A program made the position numbers and the translations under genes. A DNA stretch of 64,000 bases from an uncultured Eubacterium sp. (GTDB lineage: Bacteria; Bacillota; Clostridia; Peptostreptococcales; Anaerovoracaceae): contig CABUXV010000005.1 in assembly GCA_902495595.1 (NCBI GenBank), positions 26,045-90,044 of the forward strand, read 5' to 3'. Shown here piece after piece: positions 9,426 through 18,180 of the stretch (position 1 is its first letter; the number at the start of each line of letters is the position of its first letter). Under the pieces are notes generated by a model. That model ran no database searches and was not told the DNA's origin. It worked only from the letters and a program-made list of their open reading frames with translations.

Positions 9426-10136
9426 CTATCCGAACAGCACTTCTTCCATGGTGTAAAATCCGGAATTTATCTTCTGAGTAAATTCAGCCGCTTTAAGAGC
9501 TCCTGCCGCAAAAATTTTCTTTGAGTTTGCGGTATGCTTTATTTCGAAGATTTCATCGTTTCCTGCAAATATAACCGTATGCTCTCCTGCAATAGTACCG
9601 CCTCTTACAGCATGAACGCCTATTTCTCTGCCTCTTCTTCTGTTTCCTTCCCTTCCGAAAATATGCTCGTAAGAACTGCCTGGGTCGACAGCGTCCAAAA
9701 GCATTTTCGCTGTTCCGCTTGGCGCATCCAGCTTTTTATTGTGATGCTTTTCCACGATTTCTATATCAAAGGTGTCCTCCAAAACAGGTGTAATTTCTGC
9801 AAGAACTCTCTTCATGATATTTATTCCCAGCGAGTAGTTAGCGGAAAATACTACGGGCACCTTGGTTCCCAGCCTTTCTATATCGGAAAGCTGTTCATCG
9901 GAAAATCCGGTGGTTGCTATGACAGCCGCGCAGTGATTTTCCTCACAATAGGACTTCAGCATTTCCAGATTGGCAGGATTGCTGAAATCTATAACCACTT
10001 CCGCTTCATCTAAATCTGACAGAGTCTGCCCCTTAAGCGGGTCGATAACTCCCGCAAGTTCAAACCCATCTCTTTCTTCAATCATCTGCGACAGTACCGC
10101 TCCCATAGCGCCGCCGCCTAAAACTGCTGTTTTCAT
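9426..10136 (-). CDS. dapB: 4-hydroxy-tetrahydrodipicolinate reductase
   Basis: Contains the N-terminal dinucleotide-binding glycine motif VLGGGAMGAV and the family signature EKHHNKKLDAPSGTA with the catalytic His/Lys. It reduces hydroxytetrahydrodipicolinate with NAD(P)H. At 236 residues it is slightly shorter than E. coli DapB (273), as is common in Clostridia. The ATG at 10136 (AAGGGG upstream, MKTAVLGGG) is preferred over the open-frame start at 10172, which would run into dapA and adds no family sequence. Confidence 0.95.
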   Translation of the reverse strand: MKTAVLGGGAMGAVLSQMIEERDGFELAGVIDPLKGQTLSDLDEAEVVIDFSNPANLEMLKSYCEENHCAAVIATTGFSDEQLSDIERLGTKVPVVFSANYSLGINIMKRVLAEITPVLEDTFDIEIVEKHHNKKLDAPSGTAKMLLDAVDPGSSYEHIFGREGNRRRGREIGVHAVRGGTIAGEHTVIFAGNDEIFEIKHTANSKKIFAAGALKAAEFTQKINSGFYTMEEVLFG

Positions 10137-10158
10137 CTTTTTCCCCTTTACACAAATC

Positions 10159-11034
10159 TTATATAAGTCCAAGTTTCTTCATTTCTCCGGCAAGAACAGC
10201 CTTTGTATCCTCTGCCATAGGGCAAAGAGGCAGTCTGTATCCGCCTACATTAAGACCCATCAGGTTCATCGCTTCCTTTATAGGAATAGGATTTGTTTCG
10301 ATGAACAGGGAATTTATAAAGTCAAGATACTTTATCTGCATATCCCTTGCTTTCTTCACATCTCCGTTAAGATATGCCATAGCCATATCGTGAGTTTCTC
10401 TAGGAAGAATATTTGCCAGAACCGAGATAACGCCTGCGCCTCCCATGGACATAAGCGGAATATTTATATCATCGTTTCCTGAATATACGTTAAAGTTATC
10501 GTTTATAAGCTTGGAGAACTGACATACCAAAGACATGTTGCCGCTGGCTTCCTTTATGCCTACGATATTCTTATGCTGACTTATCTCGGCTAATGCCTCG
10601 TAAGTTATGGTAACGCCCGTTCTTCCGGGAACATTATACACGTATACAGGAGTATTTACAGCATCTGCCACCTGGGTAAAGTGGTTTACCATACCTGCCT
10701 TGCTTGTCTTGTTGTAATAAGGTGTTATTACTAAAAGAGCGTCCGCTCCCATTTTCTCGTACTTAAGACTCTGCTCTATAGCGACCATTGTATTGTTGGA
10801 GCCGCTTCCCACGATGATAGGCACTCTGCCCTTTGCCTGTTCGATGGAAATCCTTGCGATTTCATCCTCCTCTGCTAAAGTAAGCGTAGGAGTTTCCGCA
10901 GTAGTTCCCAGCGCCAGAATTGCGTCTGTTCCGTTTTCTATATGCCAGTCTATAAGCTCCCTCAGTCTTTTATAATTAACACTTCCATCCTCATTAAAAG
11001 GTGTTATAAGCGCTACTATTGATCCTTTTATCAT
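10159..11034 (-). CDS. dapA: 4-hydroxy-tetrahydrodipicolinate synthase
   Basis: A class I aldolase-fold enzyme of 291 residues condensing pyruvate with aspartate semialdehyde. The motifs are LGTTAETPTL, YVYNVPGRTG (catalytic Tyr) and GIKEASGN (Schiff-base Lys), all in expected positions. GGAAGGAG precedes the ATG. It sits 22 bp before dapB and 15 bp after dapF in the lysine operon. Confidence 0.96.
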   Translation of the reverse strand: MIKGSIVALITPFNEDGSVNYKRLRELIDWHIENGTDAILALGTTAETPTLTLAEEDEIARISIEQAKGRVPIIVGSGSNNTMVAIEQSLKYEKMGADALLVITPYYNKTSKAGMVNHFTQVADAVNTPVYVYNVPGRTGVTITYEALAEISQHKNIVGIKEASGNMSLVCQFSKLINDNFNVYSGNDDINIPLMSMGGAGVISVLANILPRETHDMAMAYLNGDVKKARDMQIKYLDFINSLFIETNPIPIKEAMNLMGLNVGGYRLPLCPMAEDTKAVLAGEMKKLGLI

Positions 11035-11049
11035 TGTATTTTCTCCTTC

Positions 11050-11904
11050 CTAACAAAACTCTCCATCCGAAATCCGTACCGACGGACCTTCCATATATAC
11101 ATGATTGTTATCTTTTATTTCTATTTTGAGACTTCCCAGGGGAAGTTTCACCTCCGCAGTATTTCCGCACAAACCTCTCATGTTTGCAGCAACTACTGAT
11201 GCACAGGCTCCCGTTCCGCAGGCGAGAGTCATACCTACGCCGCGTTCATATGTTATCATCTCCAAAGTCTCATCGTCTATCGGCTTTACAAAATTTACAT
11301 TTGTTTTTTCCTTAAAAATCTTATGGTTGCAGATTTCCTCGCCTATGGGCTCCACCGCTGAAACATCTACATCATCTGTAAATACAACGGTGTGAATCGT
11401 TCCCATAAACAGACTGTCTATATCAACATGACTTCCGTCTTTTAAGGTAATTTTCTGATTGAGAAAATCCTTTCCGGTATAATCCGCTTTCACCGCCTCC
11501 GGTGAAAACACAGGACTTCCCATATCGATTTTTACACGGAAAGGCTCCCGGCACACGACATTGACAACCATGTCTCCTGCCAACGTCTTCACCGTATACG
11601 AATCTTCCATGTTTATGCCTTTATCGTAACAGTAATTCGCAAAACATCTTATGCCGTTGCCGCACATAGGAGCTCTGCTTCCGTCACAGTTAAAAAACAC
11701 CATTTCAAGAGCGGGATTCTGCCTGACTACAATCAGTCCGTCCGCTCCTATGCCTATGTTTATATTGCAGACTTTCTCTGCAAATCTGCCATAGTCATCA
11801 GAGCTTTCCTCTCCCGGCTGAATATCCATGTAATCTGCAAGGTCTTCCTCTTTTACTATCACAAAATTATTCCCGCACCCGTGATATTTTGAAAACGAAA
11901 TCAT
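11050..11904 (-). CDS. dapF: Diaminopimelate epimerase
   Basis: Both active-site cysteines are present: MCGNGIRCFANY in the N-terminal half and LACGTGACASVVAA in the C-terminal half. The protein starts MISFSKYHGCGNNFVIV, as in the family. The enzyme inverts LL-diaminopimelate to the meso form used by LysA and by peptidoglycan synthesis. The ATG at 11904 follows AGGGGAG; the open frame reaches 11928. 284 residues. Confidence 0.95.
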   Translation of the reverse strand: MISFSKYHGCGNNFVIVKEEDLADYMDIQPGEESSDDYGRFAEKVCNINIGIGADGLIVVRQNPALEMVFFNCDGSRAPMCGNGIRCFANYCYDKGINMEDSYTVKTLAGDMVVNVVCREPFRVKIDMGSPVFSPEAVKADYTGKDFLNQKITLKDGSHVDIDSLFMGTIHTVVFTDDVDVSAVEPIGEEICNHKIFKEKTNVNFVKPIDDETLEMITYERGVGMTLACGTGACASVVAANMRGLCGNTAEVKLPLGSLKIEIKDNNHVYMEGPSVRISDGEFC

Positions 11905-12017
11905 ATATACTCCCCTGACTTTATCCAAAGTTTATCTTAAACTATACTATTTTAATCCTATCATTAATTGCGGATAAATGATACAGTTTTTTTAAGTTAA
12001 TTCAATCCAAGCCGCTC

Positions 12018-13241
12018 TTAAAGCTGGAATGCTCTGCAAAGGGCTATTGCCGCATTCAGTTTCTGTTCCGTTTCAACGGTTACGGATATTGAGATCTCCG
12101 AAGTGGTAATGTGATAATATTTAACATTGTTTTCCGCAAGAGTTTTAAATACCTGCCCCGATACTCCCGGATGAGTCGCCATACCTACTCCCACCAGGGA
12201 AATCATTGCCAGGTTGGCTTCCCTGTCTATTACTATCGAATTAAATACTTCCTGTTTTCCCAGTTCCTCAACGAGGGCGTCCCCCTGCTGCGCATCACAG
12301 CTGAAAGAAACCGTGCACGTTCCGTCCTGTGCCATCTGCTGGGAAATCATATCCACATTTATTTCAAGCTCGCCTAAAATTCTGAAACATTCCGCCACCG
12401 CTTTACCGTCCGACGGTACATTTCTAAGTGTAAATATCGATATTTCATCCTGTATTCCCATTCCGGTAACAGGTGTGTTCTCAACCATGAGATTTTCGTT
12501 TATTACCATTTCTTTATTCATGATATATGTTCCTTTGCTCTTATCCTCTTCCAATGACTTGCCTAAAAATAATTTCACGCTGTACTTTTTAGCCAGCTCC
12601 ACAGCTCTGGTTTCTATTTTATCTGCGCCAAGATGGGTTATTTCCATCATTTCTTCATATGTTATCGCTTTGATTGGTTTTGCCTGCGGATATATTTTAG
12701 GGTCTGCCGTATACATACATTCCGCAGTTGTATAAAATTCGCAGTCCCATCCCAGATGGGCAGCTATTCCTACAGCCGTTATATCAGAACCGCCCCTGCC
12801 TATGTCAATGATATCTTTCGTCTCGTCGATGCCCTGAAATCCGGCGACTACTGCTACTTTTCCTTCTGAAATGATTTCTTCAACCTTTTCTGTATTTATC
12901 TCTTTTATCTGAGCTCCCATATGATAGCCGTCTTCTATGAATCCGCTCTGGCATCCGAGCATGGACTCGGCAGGAACTCCAAAATCGTTTAAAGCTATAG
13001 CTAAAAGCGCCGCCGCCTGTTGTTCTCCTGCCGACAGCAGGCCTTCCAGCTCTTTTTTAGGGACATCTTCCCCGGCTTCTTTCGCCATTGCAATCAAGTC
13101 TCCTGTCGACTGACCCATGTTGCCGACAACGATTACCATGTTTTCGTACTTCTCTCTTCTGGCAGCAATATGTTCAGCCACCTGGCGAAGCTTTTTCATG
13201 GAATAAAGACTTCTGCCGTTGTATTTCTGTACTATATTAAT
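12018..13241 (-). CDS. lysC: Aspartate kinase-like protein, divergent, probable ATT start
   Basis: An aspartokinase with an amino-acid-kinase domain (~1-260) and two C-terminal ACT domains. Clear landmarks are LLSAGEQQAAALLAIAL, VAVVAGFQG, IGRGGSDITAV and YTADPK. The first ATG (13199) would cut off the family N-terminus. The frame upstream reads INIVQKYNGRSLYS back to a TAG stop and contains no ATG, GTG or TTG. ATT at 13241 lies 8 bp after GGAGG and starts exactly where family proteins start, so I place the start there (407 residues). The catalytic motifs deviate: KYNGRS instead of KFGG[TS]S, and TTAECMYTADPK instead of TDVxGxxTxDPR. It may be a low-activity or altered kinase; its place in the lysine operon supports a lysine role. 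Confidence 0.82.
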   Translation of the reverse strand: MNIVQKYNGRSLYSMKKLRQVAEHIAARREKYENMVIVVGNMGQSTGDLIAMAKEAGEDVPKKELEGLLSAGEQQAAALLAIALNDFGVPAESMLGCQSGFIEDGYHMGAQIKEINTEKVEEIISEGKVAVVAGFQGIDETKDIIDIGRGGSDITAVGIAAHLGWDCEFYTTAECMYTADPKIYPQAKPIKAITYEEMMEITHLGADKIETRAVELAKKYSVKLFLGKSLEEDKSKGTYIMNKEMVINENLMVENTPVTGMGIQDEISIFTLRNVPSDGKAVAECFRILGELEINVDMISQQMAQDGTCTVSFSCDAQQGDALVEELGKQEVFNSIVIDREANLAMISLVGVGMATHPGVSGQVFKTLAENNVKYYHITTSEISISVTVETEQKLNAAIALCRAFQL

Positions 13242-13254
13242 TGTACTCGCCTCC

Positions 13255-14520
13255 TCACTCTATCTCAAGACTATATTGGTCTTCATAACTTTCTCTTCTT
13301 ATTACAAGTTTTGCCTCTCCGTCTTTTGCAAATACTACTGCCGGTCTTCCCAGCCTGTTGTAATTGCTTGCCATGGAGTAGCCGTATGCCCCTGTTGAAT
13401 ACATTACGAGCAGGTCGCCTTTCTCAGCTTTTGGCAAAGGTATGTTCTCTATGAGCACATCTCCCGATTCGCAGTTCTTGCCTGCGATACAATACTCTTT
13501 ATCAGGAGCCGCCCCAAGTTTTTCTGCCAAATCAGCATTGTACTCCGCATTGTAAAGAGCCGGTCTTATATTGTCGCTCATACCTCCGTCTACAAAGATG
13601 TACTCCTTATCTCCGCTTCTCTTCATGTCTCCTATGGTATAAAGGGTATATCCCGCTTCCCCCACCATGGCTCTGCCCGGCTCGGTAATAAGCTTGGATA
13701 TGGAGATGTTTTTTTCCTCAAGGCATTTCTCTGTACATTTTATCATGTCCCGGCACATTTGTCCCAGCAATACAGGATTATCCTCATCAGTATATTTTAT
13801 ACCGAAACCGCCGCCTATGGAAAGCTCTGAATTTTCTATACCATACTCATTTTTCATTCTAAGGAGAAAATCGGTCATGGTATCTATAGCTTTTTCAAAG
13901 GAGCTTACATCGACTATCTGGGAACCTATGTGATTGTGAAATCCTCTGTGACTTACATACGGGCTTTCCGAAAGTATCTGAATCATCTTCGAAATACTCT
14001 CTTTGTCCTCTATGTGAACTCCGAATTTTGAATCGGGCGCCGATGTCATGATGTATTCATGGGTATGGGCCGATATTCCCGGATTTATTCTTATAAGAGC
14101 GTTTACTTTTGTTTTCTTTCGTTTTGCCGCCTCGGCTATCCTTGCGCATTCCGGTACATTATCTATAACAAAATATCCTATGCCGGCATCCATTGCCATA
14201 TCTATTTCTTCATCGCTCTTATTGTTGCCGTGGAAATAGACTTTTCTCATATCCGCACCTGATTTTTTCACTCCGTAAAGTTCGCCGCCGCTTACAACGT
14301 CAAATCCTGTTCCCAAAGATGACAGGAGTCTGAACAAAGTCAGCGAGGAAAACGCTTTGGAAGCATAGACAACTTCCGTATCAAATTTATCCGAAGAAAA
14401 GCCTTCAAGAGCGTCCTTTGCCTGAGAGATTATTTTGTTTTCATCGTAGATATAAAGTGGTGTTCCGAATTCGTCCGCCAGCTTTCTGCAGCTTACGCCT
14501 CCGATTTGTAAAGTTTCCAT
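13255..14520 (-). CDS. lysA: Diaminopimelate decarboxylase
   Basis: A PLP fold-type III decarboxylase of 421 residues. It has the PLP lysine in VVYASKAFSS, FHNHIGSQI, the phosphate loop GGGFG, ITEPGRAMV, and the C-terminal CESGDVL with the active-site Cys. It makes lysine from meso-diaminopimelate. First gene of the operon, 88 bp after the riboswitch terminator. GAAAGG lies upstream of the ATG. Its stop codon is nested in the ribosome site of lysC. Confidence 0.96.
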   Translation of the reverse strand: METLQIGGVSCRKLADEFGTPLYIYDENKIISQAKDALEGFSSDKFDTEVVYASKAFSSLTLFRLLSSLGTGFDVVSGGELYGVKKSGADMRKVYFHGNNKSDEEIDMAMDAGIGYFVIDNVPECARIAEAAKRKKTKVNALIRINPGISAHTHEYIMTSAPDSKFGVHIEDKESISKMIQILSESPYVSHRGFHNHIGSQIVDVSSFEKAIDTMTDFLLRMKNEYGIENSELSIGGGFGIKYTDEDNPVLLGQMCRDMIKCTEKCLEEKNISISKLITEPGRAMVGEAGYTLYTIGDMKRSGDKEYIFVDGGMSDNIRPALYNAEYNADLAEKLGAAPDKEYCIAGKNCESGDVLIENIPLPKAEKGDLLVMYSTGAYGYSMASNYNRLGRPAVVFAKDGEAKLVIRRESYEDQYSLEIE

Positions 14521-14608
14521 TTTTCTGCCTTTCTTTTTCGCTTTTAAAAGGTAGAAAGAAGTGTCTGCAAGATTGAAAATTATAATGATCTAAACGTCCG
14601 TTGAGTTG

Positions 14609-14640
14609 AAAAAAAGCCAGTAAGGCTTTCCCTACTGACT
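14609..14640 (-). terminator. Lysine riboswitch expression-platform terminator
   Basis: Stem AGTCAGTA-GG / CC-TTACTGGCT followed by seven T on the minus strand, between the aptamer and lysA. It forms when lysine is bound, stopping transcription. Confidence 0.85.
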
Positions 14641-14664
14641 AATATTATCGAATAAATGTCATTA

Positions 14665-14832
14665 AGGATAGCTCAACTGCTAAACAGATGTTTAGCAGAC
14701 AGTCATACAGCTATTAACTGTACGCCCACCAAAGCAGCATGCCTGCGGCTTCAGTTCGGCGGAGATTGCCTCAGAGTAAGTCACTGTCCGCCGACTACTT
14801 ATCTCGTCTTCTGCTCCGCACCTCTACCTTTA
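14665..14832 (-). promoter_or_regulatory. Lysine riboswitch (L box) aptamer
   Basis: On the minus strand the element reads GGTAGAGGTGC at its 5' end and GAGCTATCC at its 3' end (P1 pairing). Between them are CTCCGCCGAACTGAAG, TTGGTGGGCGTACAG and GACTGTCTGCTAAAC. These are the conserved cores of the L-box class and keep its order. The aptamer sits in the leader of lysA-lysC-dapFABH, so lysine should repress the whole pathway through premature termination. Confidence 0.95.
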
Positions 14833-14850
14833 TTGTATTGTACTGTGGTT

Positions 14851-14879
14851 AGTATATAAGAAAACATCTTATATTGCAA
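14851..14879 (-). promoter_or_regulatory. Promoter of the lysine operon
   Basis: TTGCAA (14874-14879) and TATACT (14851-14856) with a 17-bp spacer. Transcription would start about ten bases before the riboswitch. Confidence 0.8.
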
Positions 14880-14933
14880 GCATATTTTGTATAAAAATAC
14901 ATTTTATCTTATCTTCTTCAAATTCTGCGCTAT

Positions 14934-15572
14934 TCACCCGAAAAAACCGCCTGTCACGAGCATCAAAAGATTATTGTCGTATAAAGTTTTCGCAATCATT
15001 GAACTGTTAAGCCACTGAACTATTATTTCTGAAATACCCTCCTGCGATATGCTGGCCAGCACCATCATCACCGTCAAAAACACAAATACAAGCAAAATCC
15101 CCTCCAAAGCGCCTGCCAGAGCTCCCAGCGCCTTATCTGCAGCAGTAAGTATTCCTCCGCCATACCGCCTGCTGGCAGGTTTAACCACAATTCTGAGAAG
15201 AAATCTCGAGGCAGCCATTATAATCAGGAAACTCAGCATTGTAAGAACAACCGAAGAAAGCATATTGGCAAATACCTCCGATGCAGTTTCAATACCAGAG
15301 CTGATTCCCCCGCTTATTATATCCGGAAGCCCGCTTACCGTTTCCTCTAAAGCATTAGAAGATCCGGAAAGTTTTCTCAAGATGCCATCTCTTATGGCAA
15401 TCCCCAAAAAGCCATCGTTTAAAAACAATGCTAAAGGCTTCGCCGCCAAAAAAGAAATTATCATGGCTCCTATCCACCCAAGCGTATGTATGAAAGTATA
15501 TACAAATCCCCTGAATATACCCTTTGCAATAAACAGAGCCAGAATGCCTATTACCGCTATATCTAAAAACAT
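14934..15572 (-). CDS. CvpA family membrane protein
   Basis: A 212-residue protein with four predicted membrane segments, starting LDIAVIGILALFIAKGIFRGFVYT. This matches the CvpA/colicin V production family (GxxxGF near the N-terminus, a conserved glycine-rich segment before the last helices). CvpA proteins affect cell envelope and biofilm traits; the molecular role is not known. TTGGAG precedes the ATG. It is divergent from the gene at 15707. Confidence 0.85.
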   Translation of the reverse strand: MFLDIAVIGILALFIAKGIFRGFVYTFIHTLGWIGAMIISFLAAKPLALFLNDGFLGIAIRDGILRKLSGSSNALEETVSGLPDIISGGISSGIETASEVFANMLSSVVLTMLSFLIIMAASRFLLRIVVKPASRRYGGGILTAADKALGALAGALEGILLVFVFLTVMMVLASISQEGISEIIVQWLNSSMIAKTLYDNNLLMLVTGGFFG

Positions 15573-15706
15573 AAATCTCCAATCTCGTCCTTCTTTTAAA
15601 TTTAATTAATTTAAATGCGTCCCAACCTTTATCCTGCTCAATGAATAGCGGTCGCTTTTCATTCATATATTACTAGAAAACCTAAAAATTAACAAGGAGG
15701 CGCACC

Positions 15707-16591
15707 ATGAAATTTTCTAAAGTTAAGAAAAGCCCTATTTTACTCAGAGAAGAAAACAAAAATTACGCCTTTGACCCCGAAAAAGAAATACGCGGATATG
15801 TAAAACTGGAAAAAAACGATAATAAAGGCCTTGTCGTTGCCGTTATGAATAACGTTAAATTCTTTCCAAAGGGCGAATACGTGTACAAATTGCTTTTAGT
15901 GGGACAAAAGAACGAGAAGCTTTACTATCACCTAATGGGAAGTATGTCAATGACCGCTTACGGTGATGGAGAGGGCAGCTTCCGGATAAATCCCAAGGAC
16001 CTTGACGGCTGCGGGATGCCCATATGGAAATTTTCAGCAGCTATTATAGCTGCAATGTCGACACAGAACGGAAGAGAGCCGCTCCATCCTGTCCTCAAAG
16101 GTGAATTTTCTCTTCCTAAAGAAGAAGATACTCCAAAGGAAATTCAGCCCAAGGACTACAGTCCCTTTTACAACAAATTCGTTTTGGAAAACTGCATAAA
16201 TCTTGCAAAAAAGCAGCAGAATTTTGAAAGTATCGTTCCTTTCGGCAAAGATTCCACCAAGGCAACATGGAAAAAAATCACCGATGATTCTTTGTTTCCT
16301 ATAATATCTCCCGGCTCAAAAGAACCTGTAAAAAAATACCGGCATTTTCTCTATGGCTGGAATAATTCCTATTATTTTCTAGGCGTTCCGGGCAGATTTT
16401 TCCAAAACGAACAGCCCGACAAAGGAAACTCCGGATTCGTTTTCTGGCAGCCCATTCTCGGAATGGAAGAAGAACAGCAAGATCCTACAATCCCTTTAGA
16501 TGAAAGGAGGAAAAATATTTACGGATACTGGATAGCTTCCATAAACAGATATAACGGTCATATTGAGGAAATTCCCTTGATACAGGAATAA
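15707..16591 (+). CDS. Conserved hypothetical protein
   Basis: A 294-residue soluble protein with no signal peptide or membrane segment. An N-terminal beta-rich part (residues ~15-125, with RGYVKLEKN and GEYVYKLLLVGQ) is followed by a linker and a C-terminal part rich in aromatic residues (GWNNSYYFLGVPGRFF, GFVFWQP, YGYWIASINRYNGHIEEI). I believe similar proteins occur in spore-forming Clostridia, but I cannot name a function. AAGGAGG lies 7 bp before the ATG. tadA follows 24 bp later. Confidence 0.75.
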   Translation: MKFSKVKKSPILLREENKNYAFDPEKEIRGYVKLEKNDNKGLVVAVMNNVKFFPKGEYVYKLLLVGQKNEKLYYHLMGSMSMTAYGDGEGSFRINPKDLDGCGMPIWKFSAAIIAAMSTQNGREPLHPVLKGEFSLPKEEDTPKEIQPKDYSPFYNKFVLENCINLAKKQQNFESIVPFGKDSTKATWKKITDDSLFPIISPGSKEPVKKYRHFLYGWNNSYYFLGVPGRFFQNEQPDKGNSGFVFWQPILGMEEEQQDPTIPLDERRKNIYGYWIASINRYNGHIEEIPLIQE

Positions 16592-16615
16592 AAATGTGCT
16601 ACCATTGTAAGGTAT

Positions 16616-17080
16616 ATGAGAAAGTATATGCAAGAAGCTATTGAGGAAGCTAAAAAAGCTGCTGCAATGGGTGAAGTCCCCGTTGGAGCCGTCATAGTAA
16701 AGAGCGGGGAAATTATCGGCAGAGGGCACAACCTGACCGAAACGCTTAAGGACCCTACCGCTCATGCGGAAATCATCGCCATAAGACAGGCTGCCGCCAA
16801 TCTGGGAGGCTGGAGGCTGACGGACTGCTGTATCTTCGTGACAGCCGAACCATGCAGTATGTGCGCAGGAGCCATAGTGTGGGCGAGAATACAAAAACTT
16901 TACATAGGAACCATGGACCCCAAATCGGGTGCATGCGGCTCCGTTTTTAATATTCCTCAGGAAAAAAAGCTTAACCATTTTGTAGAAATAGAAACAGGAC
17001 TTATGCAGAAAGAATGCAGCTTCTTAATGAAAAACTTTTTTAAACAATTAAGAAAAAAGAAGGCGGAGGAAAAACAGTAA
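16616..17080 (+). CDS. tadA: tRNA-specific adenosine(34) deaminase
   Basis: A zinc cytidine/adenosine deaminase fold of 154 residues. The catalytic motif is TAHAEIIAI (zinc His and proton-shuttling Glu), with zinc cysteines in TAEPCSMCAGA. It converts A34 to inosine in the anticodon of tRNA-Arg(ACG). Length and the MDPKSGACGSVFNI region agree with TadA rather than guanine or cytosine deaminases. Its stop overlaps the start of the next gene (TAATG). Confidence 0.93.
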   Translation: MRKYMQEAIEEAKKAAAMGEVPVGAVIVKSGEIIGRGHNLTETLKDPTAHAEIIAIRQAAANLGGWRLTDCCIFVTAEPCSMCAGAIVWARIQKLYIGTMDPKSGACGSVFNIPQEKKLNHFVEIETGLMQKECSFLMKNFFKQLRKKKAEEKQ

Positions 17081-17988
17081 TGAAAAGAATAGGTGCATTA
17101 GTATGCCTTATGATAATGGCAATATCCATTTTAGCGCCGTCGTGCTTTGCAGATGGAGATTCTGACAAATCAGCAGGCAAGGCCAATTTTAAAATCGAAT
17201 CATCCACACCAAAAGACGGAGAACAGAATGTATCAGTGGAAAACCTCAGTTTTAAGCTATACTTTGATACGGATATGCTTCCAAAATCAAAGGATGTAAG
17301 AAAAGCAAATGAAAAGCAGTTTAAACTGACGGACTCCAAGGGCAAGAAAATACCTATTAAAGTTTATTACAGCCATAAAGAAGAAGGGCTTCTGATGGTG
17401 GTTTCCGACGTTATCGATTCAGATATAAAAATTGAAGGAAACAAAAAATATAATTTAACCATAGGCAAAGACCTTCAGTCTGCTGACGGAACTAAAATGG
17501 GCGTTTCCCAGACTTTAAAATTTAAAACTTTGGACCAAGCAGGCTCTACCAAAATATATATGATAATGATGGGTGTAATGATTGTCGGTATGATATTCTT
17601 TACAAGCAGGAGCGCCAAAAAAGCCATGGAAAAAGAGAAGGAACAGGGAAATAAATCAGAACCTGTTAATCCATACAAAGAAGCAAAGAGAACAGGCAAG
17701 TCTGTAGCCGAAATCGTAGAACAGGACAAGAAGAGAAAAGCAAAACAGGCAGAAGCCGCCGCTAAGAAAAAGGCGTATGAGGATAAGATAATAGAAGAAG
17801 AACTTGCCAAGGCCAAAGCGGCTTTAAACAAGAGAGTATCTGCTCCTAAACCAATATCCGCAGCCGGCAGCGAATACAAAGTAAAAGTAGTGAAAACACA
17901 AAATGCCCAGAAGAAAAAAGGAACTACAAATCCTAAGAATCAAACAGGCAAACAGAAAAACTCAAAAAACAAGAATAAGAAAAAATAA
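17080..17988 (+). CDS. Exported Ig-like (Big_5/SbsA-like) domain protein with membrane anchor
   Basis: Residues 1-25 form a signal peptide ending near SCFADG. Residues ~35-150 resemble a bacterial Ig-like domain of the SbsA/Big_5 type (STPKDGEQNVSVENLSFKLYF, LTIGKDLQSADGT). A membrane helix follows (IYMIMMGVMIVGMIFF), then a ~120-residue cytoplasmic tail extremely rich in Lys, Ala and Glu. The basic tail could bind nucleic acid, ribosomes or anionic lipid. The ATG overlaps the tadA stop. Function unknown. Confidence 0.75.
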   Translation: MKRIGALVCLMIMAISILAPSCFADGDSDKSAGKANFKIESSTPKDGEQNVSVENLSFKLYFDTDMLPKSKDVRKANEKQFKLTDSKGKKIPIKVYYSHKEEGLLMVVSDVIDSDIKIEGNKKYNLTIGKDLQSADGTKMGVSQTLKFKTLDQAGSTKIYMIMMGVMIVGMIFFTSRSAKKAMEKEKEQGNKSEPVNPYKEAKRTGKSVAEIVEQDKKRKAKQAEAAAKKKAYEDKIIEEELAKAKAALNKRVSAPKPISAAGSEYKVKVVKTQNAQKKKGTTNPKNQTGKQKNSKNKNKKK

Positions 17989-18015
17989 AACTTAATCTCA
18001 ACAGGTAATTGCAGA

Positions 18016-18063
18016 AAAGGGGACTGTCGTATTAGTATAAGGCTGATGCGGTAAGTCCCCTTT
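18016..18063 (+). terminator. Possible terminator after the Ig-like protein gene
   Basis: AAAGGGGACT pairs with AGTCCCCTTT across a 28-nt loop. The T tail is short (TTTATT), so this may be weak. Confidence 0.45.
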
Positions 18064-18180
18064 ATTGAATCTGATTTAATAAAATTTCAAGCTGCGCATA
18101 TTCAGCTCAAATCAAAAATAACCAAAAAGTTTAATTATAATATGCTTATGGATAAAAACCCTTGATATTAGGCTCTTAAA

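Noticed and set aside
12018..13199. Taking the first ATG (13199) as the lysC start
   Set aside because: Removes the conserved N-terminal strand and has no ribosome site; the upstream ATT has both.
15049..15609. Plus-strand 186-residue open frame opposite cvpA
   Set aside because: Shadow of the CvpA coding frame; low-complexity translation.
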